From Silurus meridionalis (taxonomy: Eukaryota > Chordata > Actinopteri > Siluriformes > Siluridae): a stretch of 64,000 bases of DNA. This document shows positions 1-13,000 of the stretch, in pieces (the first letter of the stretch is position 1; each line of letters begins with the position of its first letter). The stretch lies in contig NC_060899.1 in assembly GCF_014805685.1 (NCBI RefSeq), positions 12,845,454 to 12,909,453 on the forward strand, given 5' to 3'. The notes beneath the pieces were generated by a model. It searched no databases. It saw nothing but the letters and a program-made list of their open reading frames with translations, and was not told the origin of the DNA. A program made the position numbers and the translations under genes.

Positions 1-423
1 TAGGAGTTAGCAAAGTAAGCTAAAAAAAAAGTGTTCTAAAGATATATTTGGACTGTATTCAATTGTACAAGATGACATTTGGTTTAACATTTTGTTAAAT
101 CAGATGCTATCATTAAATTATAAAGACCTTCCACATACCTGCCAAAGCAACAACATTGCCTTCGTGTTTGACAAAGGATGTGGTACTCTTAGACTCATGA
201 GCCTTTCCTTTCCTTTTCTATACTCTCCACTTCCTATAATTCAATACTGCTTTTACCTGTCCAAATGATTTTGTTCCAGAACCGGGCAAAAGGATAACAT
301 TTTACAGTTTTCTCTTTAACTATAAAAGACTACTTGACCTTTCGGTTGAAATAAGTAGTCCTGCAACCCCTAGTATACTACATATGATAAGATATACAAA
401 TGCAATCATTTAAGGGTGCTTAC
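1..423. other. hspg2 intron 6 (partial)
   Basis: AT-rich sequence downstream of the last visible perlecan exon. No exon encoding an LDL-receptor class A repeat is seen here. Confidence 0.6.
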
Positions 424-1079
424 CTATTCCCAGACGTCTAAAATCAAAGCCCCTGACAGAGGTCACGTAAGACGCAATGGAGCCTTCGCTGACCACGGAG
501 TACAGCACATCTCGAATTTGAGCTTCGTTATCGTTTTCGTCCGAGCCCACGTCCAGTTCCACAAACACATCATTGCCGATTTGCCTTAAAACACAAGATA
601 GGTACCATGTGAAAATAAACACTATTCGGACATGCCGTTTTGAAAAATAATCATCTGTGAACTTTTTTATTTCTTAGATAGGTGTGCATGTTTTAAATAA
701 TAATTTTCGACACAAAAAACAGCCATTACTTGATGAGGACCACATTGACAGTTTGGGTTCCGGGTATCCTGAAGTAGTCAGACTCAAGCTGTGGGAGAGA
801 CAAATACCATCAATTACTTTCATCCCACACAGCTGGCGACATTACACACAGTGTATAAAGTCTTGATGAAGCCTGGCGATAAAGTTTTATTTTTAATAAC
901 CCTGGTTTACTCTCTAAGCACGTGCATATACGTAGCACGGAGGATAAAACATGGTTTGAAATTGCACACCGTGTCGACAATGGCGGCGGAGATTTCTTGA
1001 AAGGCAACAGAATCGAAGTCGTCAAGCTCAGGCCCATAGATGAAGGAGTCTGTGAAGTTCACCAGGGCACGATAGTATA
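424..1079 (-). CDS. hspg2: hspg2 coding exons 4-6: SEA module
   Basis: Three exons (970-1079, 730-788, 424-584) encode the SEA domain. Exon 4 gives YYRALVNFTDSFIYGPELDD and ends IVDT. Exon 5 gives LESDYFRIPGTQTVNVVLI, a 59-nt exon too short to stand out as an ORF. Exon 6 gives QIGNDVFVELDVGS and ASYVTSVRGFDFRRLG. Donors are GTGTGC, GTAATG and GTAAGC; acceptors are CTGCAG, CCACAG and TTTAAG. The phases fit: ACG|CTT, AA|G and G at the end. The order and motifs match the vertebrate perlecan SEA module. Confidence 0.92.
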
Positions 1080-4000
1080 CTGCAGGGGAAAAGGAAAAAG
1101 ACACAACCTCAGAGTTCAAACTCAGAAACACTTATACAAAGAAAAGCAAGCTCAGTTTTTACACCAAGATCAGTTTTTACTGATTTTTTACATTTTACTA
1201 ATTAAAAAAAATAATATACTGGAAAGCAATGCGGGTCTTAATATTAAAATAATCTGTTTGTCCAAAAGATGCAGTGCCAAAAGGCTTAGCAGGTCCAGTT
1301 TCTAGTAATAATTAGCATTTTATTTTATGCTAGTTATCGCAGATGATCTCTATCAACTGAGTATAAGGTTGATCTGTAAACAGCTCCAGTCTTCTATTCT
1401 CACTTGAATGCCAGGACCTCTCCTGGGTGGGCATTTACTTGAGTCTGGTTTCAGTCTGTCACTCCAGGTTAAGCGAGGAAGTCAATATTTGGGCTATTTC
1501 TTACAGCCAACTGCTACTTCCAATGGGAGACGGATCTTGTGTCAACTGTCCGGAAGGTCTAATGGTGTCAATGTGCACATTGTCGAACATCCACATACAT
1601 GCTCACTAAAAAAAGGTTATACAAAAAAAAATCTGTTATTATCTGAATACGGCTATCATTTAAAGCCATAGTGTTTGGTCGCCAGATGGTCATTAGTTTT
1701 GCCTACACAAGTTCATACTTATGGAATTATTATTGGACGGAACAGCTTTCCCAACACGGCTCTTCAGATGCTGTACTTCAGCTTGGTGCTTGGCAATTTC
1801 AAAACTTTTGTTGCTGAAAAGCATTCCACATGTATACCCTAATGATCTACAGTTCATAAAAAATGGCTTATGGTCACCCATGAACTCTTAGGAACCCTGA
1901 CTTTATTGAATAATTTTATTGTATATTGTAGGTTTGTAAATGACTGTCCTTTGATCATTTCTGGATTCTGATTGCGATAATGGTTTTCCATGTGTCTGGT
2001 TCTTCTCCAGTATTCATCATATCAGGAAATTTTTCCTAATATCTCTGCTTATAGATCTAAAGCTACGTCCTGATTTCAGTCCAGCTGCTGCTTTGTAACA
2101 ATGTCTATTGTTAACCAAATCAAAATTCGACCCTATGCAGGCACGCGATGGCCACGCTTCCCTTCCTGCGCTTGTATTTCTGCAACGTCATTCCGAATTG
2201 ACCCCAAAAAACAAAAAACCTTTAGAAAGCAATCTAAATGGAAATAAGTCTCAAGGAATCAATGCCCGCTAAGAGGGATATCTCTATCTAAAAATATGAA
2301 CACCACAAAACCATAATCTCTTGTATGGCCATGACCCCAAACAGTAGCATAGCCACTGCTTAAGTCATCAGTCGCTCCAATATCCTTTCCTCTCATTCTT
2401 TTGCCCTGCACTGCTCACTTTTTCCGTGTGGGAAATTCCCAGTCAAGTTGTATCGAACGCCAAGAGCACAGACCAGGGCAAAAAAAAAAAACGTGGGGGG
2501 AAAAAAGCATTCCGAACTCTTGATTCTCAAATGTTTTGGGTGTTAGAGCAGAGCAAGTAGGACTGTGGGGGCTTTATGGACCACGATCGCAGTGGAACAC
2601 ACGGAAGCCTGTGTGCTAGACAAAGGGCTGATTGAGGCATATGGCCGCGCGAGCCTTTCCAGCATGCTGTTTTCAACTCAACCTTCCGAGCAAATCCTTA
2701 GTCTCTGGATGCACATTCAGCACAGTTCACATCGATTAAACAGAGGTAAAGAAAGAGACTTAAAAACATTGATTTGCCAAGTTGATGACTTTATTTTTCC
2801 TCCGACACATTGTACATGGACAGTCATATACTGTACTAAAAGAGCTTCACTGTTTTTCAATCAAATAATCCTGGTTTCTTCAGAGCTTCTAAGCTTGGGA
2901 ATGGCAAATACCCCCACACAAAAATGAATAAACATCACTACTGTTCATGTGCATTCATTAAATTTCACTCTAACAGCCTGAAGCACTGAGCTCATAGTTT
3001 GCGTATTTGACAATCGTCATTGATCTAAAATTCAAGGATACCACAAGATACCTCAATGAAGTTTCATTTCATTGTTCACTCAGGCTTCCCACCAAAATTT
3101 TAGTTAGACTCAAATAAGACCATATTTAACATCTGAAATAATTATTTTAAATTCCAACTATAATATGGGCTACGTTACAATCTTTGATGTGTGTCAGAAA
3201 CAGAATCGCTAATGTTTTTCCTGTGTTTATTTGCATGGTTGGTGCACTGTAATATCATGGCTCACTGCTCACTTCTACAGATTCACTGCTGCCACACAAC
3301 GTAACAACCAATCACACGGTGCAAATCCAGTCTAGCGCCGATCGTTTGGCAGCGCTGAAAGTCTGCTTCTAACACCACAAAGAATACCTTTTGGCCATGT
3401 CCACACTAATAAGTATTAGTTTAAAAATGCTCTCCGTTTTGAATCCACTTTAAAAATGCCGTTTTGAAAAAGCTTTCATAAACTATGATACATTTCTAGT
3501 CATCTTTTACTCATTTTTAGCCGTGATGTTTTAAAGAGCCATACAATAAACCAGTGGTGGGTGGTCAGGGGCAGCCAGGCCTTCTCTGCTAGCCTAAACA
3601 CTATCAGAAGCACTGACCTACATTTACAACCTAAATTCTAATATTTGTTTCATGAAATTGTATTAATTTATTCCTAACAGTTTGTGTGCTGCCATGTCAA
3701 TCTAATCTGCCCAGGGCCTTCAAAGTCAGTACTGCTGGCCTTTTCACCATAATCTCTTTAAAAAATAGCATTGTTTCTTTAACCAATCAGATTTCAATAT
3801 CGCCTCACAGGGCAGCTAGCTGGCCCAGAATAGCATCAGCATTTTTCCGTCCTCTGATTGGTTGGTCAGAGGGAAACTGTTAAATACAAGTTCGACTGGC
3901 AAAACACCTGTGTAGCTCTGCACACATTAATACATCAAAGTTATACTTTTTTTATGCCTACAGAGGAAGAAACATTGATTTAGTCACGGACATACTTAAA

Positions 4001-7000
4001 AATACATTTTCACGAAAAGCTAGACATCGTGGGGCGGTCGCCAACCCGGAAGCTAGCTAGCGTGTCTCAGAAAGGGTTTGTTCACCACTTCCAGACCAGT
4101 GAATACGAGTGGTACCACTAGATTACAGCCTCTGAGGAGCGGTGCTAATTAGGAGTCTGCATCTCTCGTGAGTAGGTTGAATTCTATTTACATTTTTATG
4201 TTTTTGTCATATTATTAGACAAATATTGATTCTGAACTGCTCCAGATGTTGTAGGTGGCACAGTTGCGGTTGTAGTGTAGAGGTTTGGAGCTTGCTTTAG
4301 TAAAATGGTATTCACCCTCCATATGTGAAATGCCTCTCTCTCTGTAATGCCATGTGTTGTTATATTGTGTTTTTGTATTGTATCGATAGTTTCTATGATT
4401 GTGACATGATAGTGGTGGTATTAAGAGGTGGGTTAAGTCGGGTACCTCCCCATTGAAGGCCCAGGTACCAAATGCACGGCCCACCACTGCAGTACATAAA
4501 TGTAAGGCAGAAATGACGCAGGTCAAAGCATATTACATCACACAGGGACGTAAACGTTTTCACAAGTTTCATTGTGGACAAGTAACTTTTGGGAAACAAC
4601 TGAAAATGGCATTTTCAAATTTATCCAGATTATTGTAGACGTAGCCAAAGTTTTATTAAAAATATTTTTTTTTACAAATTATTAATTTCATATTTTAGAA
4701 AAGCAAATAGGGTGATATTTTCCATTCTAATCCAGACCTGGAAATCACTCAAAGCTAATTCCATACTTTTTACAAAATGCGTAACCATGTTCACTATAAG
4801 CTGTCAAGGCCATGCCCCAAAATACAGCTATATTTTTAAAGCTTTCTGCTATGAACAAATGTTGGATAAGGCAATATTCGCCTATGAAAATTTAAATAAA
4901 TACAACACAGAAGAAATGATCTACTTTAAAGCTAGAATAAGTTCTTTTGGGTGGCCATAGAGCCATTTCTGCAAGTCAACATTTAGATCTTAATTATAGT
5001 CTTGAATACAACAGCTTCAATCCAATCTTCCACAAAGAAGCATTTTCTGTTTAGGGCCAAACCCTTAGTCAAGAATTTGCTGGGAGGATATATAAAACAC
5101 CACTCGGATTCCAGAAGGCAAAATTACAGACGAGATGCGAGAGAATGTGTGGGCAAGCGCCAGTACAAGCGTTTAAATCTCTGCCAGAGATGATGCTTCT
5201 GTAGGGGGTGGAAACAAGTGCTTTAGGGTTTGTGACCTGAAAGATTTGGATCAAAAATTTGGAATGGATCAGTGACCAAGGTTCACAACTGGGGACACCA
5301 TTAACTGGAATGTAAGAATGAAACTTGTATGTCCAAGTTTTATTTCGCCAGAAATAAAAATCGGAAATTGAAAACTGAAATCAGAAGGGAGAGCTTTTTT
5401 TACTTAAAACAGGTGCACAAAGAATGCATCCCAAATAATGGCTTCACTTTATACATTTTTATCTGTTACCACATCTGGAACAGTAACAAACCATGCAGAA
5501 TGGATTTTAGCATGGTCTTAGCGGCTGAGTTCAGGATAAAGTCACATTCCTCAGGTACTGTCAACAGGCCAGCGGTCACATTTGGATTGTAGTCAAGCTG
5601 AAAAGATGCAGATGGCGGACGGGGTCAGTGGCGACACTGTACCCTGAAGGGGAGGAGGGGAGGGGATAAAAACTGTGGAGTCATCTGTCTCAGAGGTTCT
5701 CTCACTGGGTCACTGCAGCCAGCAGGATATCCTTTATTTCTGGGCACAGTTCAACTTTTCTGCTTCTCACATCATCTTTCCATGTGATCCACCCTCATAG
5801 CGAGCAACTTCAATGTGACAGCTTCCTGTTTTTCCCCCCAAACAAATTCCCATAATTGGTTGTCTGGTCCCCAGGATAATTGGGTTATTTTATCCCTTGT
5901 GAGAAAATTGTTCCATCAGTGTTCTGGCTTTACAGTGACTAGTACTGAAAGGAAATTTTCCAAATCAGACAAGTCTTGCACAGGGCCTTTTATTATAGAT
6001 ACATGTACTATGTAGAAATACTATGTATATATTTATATATAACGCCAAATAGAAGTTGACAGTAAATGTTCTTTATATGAATTATATTTATTGAACATTT
6101 CTGAATCAAGCCTCCAGTGTTATCACTTTGGAACAGTCAGCAAGCAGGAAAAGGAAAAGTAGTCAAGATAGCATTTTTTTATGTCTCCTGATGAATCTTT
6201 TATTGCCATAATTTCCCTCTCCTGAGGCAAGCCTCAAAAGCCCTCCAGCATCAGTGCTCTTCTTGGTACATGGGATTTGAATAAGTCAGTTAGTTCGATG
6301 TTAACCTGTCCTAATTGCACACAATTAACTTCAAAGCAGGCTGTAATGCTGCAAACCATATCCTCGCCCAAAATTGGTAACTACAAAAGAAAAAGAGGGA
6401 GGGAGTCCAAAATTGGCCATTTTGGCGTTTCCATCCAACAAAGCCTCCTGTGTGCTATCAGGCGGACCGACGAAGCGTGCTTTCCCAACCGCTTTAAAGA
6501 TAAGGAAGCAAGCAAGACACGGATCTTTCAAAATTTCTTGTTATCAGTTTCACGCTCCGACCGTATACTGTTTTCCTCACTTCAACATGAACGCCTTTTG
6601 TCTAGACTGGCCGGAAGCAAAGCTGTAAATAGTTCTACAAATTCCTAAAAGGTAATTCATTCATTTATGAGGGACACTCCTAGATTTTCTGCAAAAATTC
6701 CAATAGAACACATTTCCATTGGTTTATACCAGCTCTTTCATCAAGACGCAAGGCTCAAGATTGCTGGCTCTTTGTTAGACGTTGGCGAAGACAAGACGTT
6801 CCCTTTTGTAACACAAAGCCAGCTACAGTGTTGACTTGCAGAAATTAGGCAGTGAGGCAATGTTTCCTACAGTGCAGGAGGAAAATATAGATCTTCAGGA
6901 CAACAGTTCATGAGGAGGATTGTTTGGACAGCCGTGTGTTAGAGGTGAACTCTGCTCAGGCAAGAGGAGACGTGCTGATAGCGTACTAAAACACTAAAAG

Positions 7001-10000
7001 AGGGATCTTTGGGACTTCTGAAACTTTTTCTCACTGAAAACCTAAGCTCAATTCAGCTCCACTAAGCATTGACAATGTATATGGCCACCTACATGAAAGC
7101 AAGATCATAACCACAAAGATGGAACCCCCCACCCCCCCAGTATTAATTGTAACTTAATACTATCGAGTCTCCTCTAAACAATGTTGTACATGATATCACT
7201 TATTATAACAGCTAATAATTTGTGCCCCCCCAGTGTTTTTTTTTTATCCTTACTTTTGTAATTAATTACAAAAAGACACTGCCTGTCATGTTACAAATAC
7301 AAAAAAAAAAACCTTGAGGATTCTATTGGGGTCGGAAACCTACTTTCTGTTAGAAAGCACTGTTGCTGTATTAGATTCTACAGTCTTGAGTATTAGATTA
7401 TGCATATCGTCCTTCATAACAGTCCAGGGATTCCAGCCTGCAGAGCTGATGTTACAGAAAAGGAATACATACTTCTTGAATCGAGAAATCACTGGTGTAG
7501 TTATATATTTCAGCTGTTTCAAACGTAGATACTTAAAAGTGATAAAAACGGCACCAGTGATTAAAAGTATAACAAGATCAGAAGCATACCTTCTTTCTTT
7601 CTTTTTATGCTAAGTGCAAACCATTTTCTGAACCATTCCAAGACAACACAATTGAAACAGCCAACAAGGTTTAGAGATTCTTTCAGCCTGGAGTCAAAAT
7701 AAAACCCCACGCTCATTAATCTAACTTCACGATTCTCCGCTCACTCAGAAATAGTAACCGTTATTTCTGTGGCTGTGAGCACTGGGATGACCTCATGCTC
7801 TCAGGCTGCATTGGGGCTTATGAAAGTCATGAGCAATAAAAGATAAATCAGAGATAATTTGGGAGATGTCTCCTAAATCACACAAGCAAGATCTAAGAAA
7901 GGAAGGGCAGGAGAAATTGAGGAAATGGACTGTTGAATATGAAAGCAACATTTTGAGCTGTATACAAGTTTGCTAGCACGTTTATGCTAAAAGCGTGCAT
8001 GTCCAATAAACTTTCTTTTGGCTTCTCCCATCAGGGGTCGCCACAGCGGATCATCCGCATGTTTGATTTGGCACATGTTTTTACACTGGATGCCCTTCCT
8101 AAAGCAACCCTCCCCACTTATCCAGGCTTGGGACCGGCACTAAGGCATGTGCAACTCTAATGGCTGGGGTTGGTTCCCTGACCGGGGATCGAACCCGGGC
8201 CGCAGCGGTGAGAGCGCTGCATCCTAACCACTAGACCACCAGGGTGCATGTCCAATGAAAATACAAAACGGTGCACGCACATACAGTTCCACTGCAAATA
8301 AAAGAGTTAGGTCATTTATTAGCACCATTATTACTTATTAAAAAATGTTAGCGTTACCTTGAAACAGACCAAAATTTCTGTTGTGAAAATCCAAAACTTA
8401 GATTGGTAACAATGTAAATATTGATTTATTTTTATCATACTAGTTCCTAGTTGGTTGGGCCTGTAAATAAAAAGCAATAAAAGGACATATTTTATTTGAT
8501 CATATTATATATTATAAAATAAAACCTTTAAACAAATGCGATTCAGACAACTATGGCAGAGATGTGGGCTGAGGAAACAGAAGACACCTTACAACAAAAA
8601 CAGGAAAGCCGCAGTGATCGTAGTGGACAGTTATCTTTTCCATCGCCCACAGGAAAAGGCTCACGGGAACAGACGGAATGGCAGAAACCGGTCATCTAAA
8701 CCACTCATTGCTCCATTACAGGAAAAACCCTATGGTGCTTCCCAAGTGCAGGCATGCAGTGACCTAAAAAAGCCTCTTTCCTCTTTGCCCAGAACAACCT
8801 ACGGGGTGACTGACTTGCTAGGATTCTCATGAAAAAACAGGCCGTGAAAAATGTCTCAGCCAAATAAATCAGACAATAAATTCAGTCTGAAAGAAGTTTA
8901 TCTTGGTTGAATAAAAATGCTGGAACTAATCAGTACCCTTCTCTGAGACCATTTGTCTACTAATCAGAAAGTAGCTCCATCCTGCCCCCTCAAAAGCCTT
9001 CTCACCCCACCTGGTAACATATATTTCAACCACATGTGGAACACTCGAGCCCGGAGATCATAATTATCACATTATTACTTTCCTTCGGGTGCTCGGACAC
9101 AGCTGTTGGCTATTTTTTTAAAATGATGCAAAGTATCTGGCATGTATTGTATATCATGACTCACAGCTGTATATACAGAGTCACGCTGCGAGTGAGATTT
9201 GCTTGATATAATGCCTCCACGTCCTGTTTAAATTACATCCGAGGCTTATAAAAAGAACTATAAACCAAATGTCCTATAAATCTCAGCGTGGTAAGGAGAA
9301 GTGATGTCTCAAAGACTAACATTAAACAATGACAAGTAGAAACAGATATAATATGTAACCTGTATGGTACAGAAAGAGAAAAAAAATGTATGTGATCGAG
9401 AAAAATGCAAAACAAGCCCTCGTGCTGTCTGCCCATTTACTCATTGTTTGCTCCTGCCTTTCAAGTGCACTATTTAGCTTCCACCTCGGCCTCTTATCTG
9501 ATGAACGCAAGCACGCGGACTGTTTGAACCTCAGACACGAATCTGGGGGGCGCTGTGTTATGGCGAGTGAGCGGTGAGAAGCGCTGAATGTCAGGATGTG
9601 CACCAGACAACAAGAACGTGACACACACTCGGCTTAAAGAGACGACGATTCTTAAAACATACTACAATTTATTTCCTATTAGCTCACTTTCAATTGAAAT
9701 ATTATAACTATGCAAGCAAAGAGTGAGACATTTCTCCTTATCATAAGCTTTGACTACCATCACATGATCTCAGAGTCAGACAGCAAACTATGGGGAAGGA
9801 ATTTATATTTTGAACAGAAAGACAAAGAGAACGTCCTTACTTGTAGAAGAGAGGTCGACTACTGGTGGCTCTGGGGTGCTTCCATCCTCTTCTCCACTGA
9901 TAAAATCTGCAGAGTATACAATGTAGGTATGAATGCGAGATATCTTTTTTTTTTTGTGGCAGTGAAGCCTGTAATAGTATAGATATTTGATAATAGCAAG

Positions 10001-13000
10001 TATCTTGTATATCTTGTTAATACATTTAATAAGACAAGGAAAACATTCTTTTGCAAAACTTCAGCACTCTTGTTTATTAAGGTCTGAATTATTTCAGATG
10101 AAAGCAATATAATATTCAATTGCACCTCCTGATGATTCATCGGCGGCAAAGTCTTCATCGTCTTCGAGGTAGCGCTGAGGCCTCGGCACACTGGCCACCT
10201 CGAGATCCTCTGGAAATGGCACCTCATCCCACACCTTTGAGCTCTTGGCCCCCTAGAACAATTGAAGAGAGCTTGCTTTACAGGGGTTCAAACATCTGCT
10301 GACTGCATTGTAAATCACAGGTTTATAACATATAATGCGCTCATTCTAGTATATTATGTTTTCTGAGGCAAGAAAAAGTCACATGGTTTTACACTGATTT
10401 AGTTCAATAATCAAAAGGAATGGTGGAATGTTCAGGATACGTTTCCAGAAAGATCTTCAAGACAAGGCAGAGGTCCTTGTTCCACTGGTTTCCTGGTATG
10501 ATTTCAGTCATTAGATCAGCATTATTTATGAAATGCATTTCCACTGCTCACACAACCAACCCCAGGACGTTTAAGAACATTTCCCCTGGTAGCTCGGTAC
10601 CTCGGATTCGATTTTTTTTTCCTGTCTTCGTAATCTGTGCACGGTATGCCACTTCCCATTTCCCGTCAAGGCTGCAGCACCGTTTAAATGGCTCCAGCCA
10701 ATAAATAACTTGATCTCCCACCCAAATCCTTTCTCCCTCTCACTGAGCACCCTAAACCAACAGTCGCGGGGATTTTTCAAAAGAAAACCGCTGACTGGCG
10801 AAATGCTTTTGAGCCACGCTGCTCAGTGAGGTGTATACACAATCAGCTCCTGCTCAGCTATCCCTCGGGAATGGAGTCTGGCCAAAAAAGCCTGGCATTA
10901 AAAAAAAATAATAATAATAATAATTCCATTATTTAGCTAGAAACTACATAAAATGATTAGAATGCAAGGCAACCCAAGGGAAGGAATTTAAACAGAAATT
11001 GTTCCACCATTAAGGCCAATATAATAAGACTAATTTAAGTAGGCATTAGTGAAGGACTATACGGGCTATACCCACAGTACTTCTGTCAAGGATTAGATAA
11101 GGGGTTAGAGATGTTGCAGCAAAACCATGAATGGAACATGGCGCATGCATGAAAAGGTCAATGGTTTAGAGGCATTACCATGTCTTTAGGTTGCGACAAA
11201 ACACACACAGGATCTGAAGTCACTCGCAGAAGTACTATATAAACATCTAGGCACCACACCTGGCTGGGGCCTGTTTAACAAAGGAAATAATAGGAAGTGC
11301 TAACATGCATATGAACAGCACTCATTGGTGGAGGAATCCCACTGTTTATGTTCCAAATGTGGTTTTTAACAATGGTGTTTATTCTGTACGAAAGCCATAA
11401 AAAATATAAAAGAAATCAAGGCTCAGAGTTCACGAGATATATGAAACCACTGGAACTTGAAAATTGCACTGGGGCTGGCCCAGCTGTTGTTTACTGGCTT
11501 CGATCAAATCCCCATGTCTAACCGAGTCCACGGTCAATCAATACATGGCGAGAAGAGCCAGGAAGCTGGACTTCAGCAGGATCACCAAATCTTTACTACA
11601 CATCTGCGTAAAAACCTACTCGAACGCAAGTCTCTTGATGGTAATAACTGAACAAATGTGGACGGTTACATTGGGATAATCTTTCACGCCCATCCATGGC
11701 AATCACAATGTCTGCCTGAACTTATGGCCTTATGGCAAGGTCCGTCAAGGACAGTGTGAGAACAGTCAACACTTGTCCTTCCCTTCTCGTAACACCACAG
11801 CTGTGAAATAGTGTGCGATAATAATATTGCTAAGATATTGCTAATCTATCCGTTCTTGAAGGCACCTATGCACAACAGTCTTGACTTTTTATTGACAAAC
11901 GACCCTCTGGTGTGTCACAGTTCAAACACTCCACCAGCATCAAGTCGCATAAAAAAAATCGCCTCGCCCAAGAGTTTAAACACAGGGATAAAAGGGTGAG
12001 AAAAGCAATCCATTATCAGCAAAAGCTTTCAAGACATCTAAAGGGAAATAAAAATTAAAAAAATCTAATCTTAGAAGCCTTGATCACTACAGGCACAGAA
12101 TACAGCACATTTCCTACTACAGCACGATTACATAAGAGGCGTTAGAGCATGAGAGTTGATGTTAGAGGTGATGCTTTTTTAAACACTGATGAAGCATTAA
12201 GTCAGCCAAAGACTCTCAGATGGATCTCCTCAGCACACCCTGGCACAGGACTGCGTCTTCCATGGAGCAAGTTGTTTAGGATCCCGAAGGATCCTGGTTC
12301 ATATTTGGAGTGCACTTATACTACATAGTGTGCCTGAAAAGAAAGCGGTGCTTGAGGGGCTTTTTTTTGTTATGCATCACACATGAAATGAAAAGCTGTC
12401 TAAACATTGAGACTGTCATACTCAACATGACGGTCTACACGTTGTATGACAGAAAGGAATGGATGGGGGAAAAAAAATCCCTTTCCCTGATGAGAGGCTA
12501 TAGGAAACTGACAATGTGGTTTTTTTTTTTTACTCCCTCGGGCTTTCCAAAGTTGATGAATGAAGCCTCTCAGTGTGATATAGATACACTGTACGTGTCA
12601 ACAATTCGACACATTTCGCTCCACCGTGCGCAGCAATATGGATAGCAGTTCGAACAAGCTTTGACAAGTCGTTAGTCACCGATTTAGGGTGGGGAAGGAA
12701 AACAAGAGCTGGACGGAGGTTTGGGAATACATAACTCGGCCTGGAAACTGTAAATCATCCCCTGTGGGTCAGGCCGTTCTCACACATGTGGATCATGCCA
12801 TGAGTCAGCCACGACTCCCACAGGCATTCCACCGTGTTCTGTCAATTTACACCACCTGATGCTTCCTGCTAAGCACAGCTGTTTCCCCATGCTGAAATAG
12901 AAGATGCATGCTGGTTGTGCTAGGTGGCGCAATAACATGGGTCTATTCATGCATAGGTCCAATCGGTAGAAAAACTCAAGAGTGTGCCTTCCGTAACTCT

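Larger units (their letters stand above)
1080..9840. other. hspg2 intron 3 (about 8.8 kb)
   Basis: No coding exon recognised between perlecan exons 4 and 3. Reading frames here are short and show no family motifs. It holds a tRNA-Glu-type SINE (8011-8243), an 11-bp inverted repeat carrying CCAAT boxes (3781-3863) and a G-rich tract (5648-5666). The remainder appears to be ordinary intronic sequence. Confidence 0.6.

Noticed and set aside
2565..2927. 120-residue plus-strand ORF
   Set aside because: Random composition, no motif, antisense within an hspg2 intron.
8170..8243. Functional tRNA-Glu (CUC) gene
   Set aside because: The tRNA-like body runs into a LINE-type tail and the whole unit has target-site duplications, so it is a SINE head. 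The acceptor stem is also incomplete.
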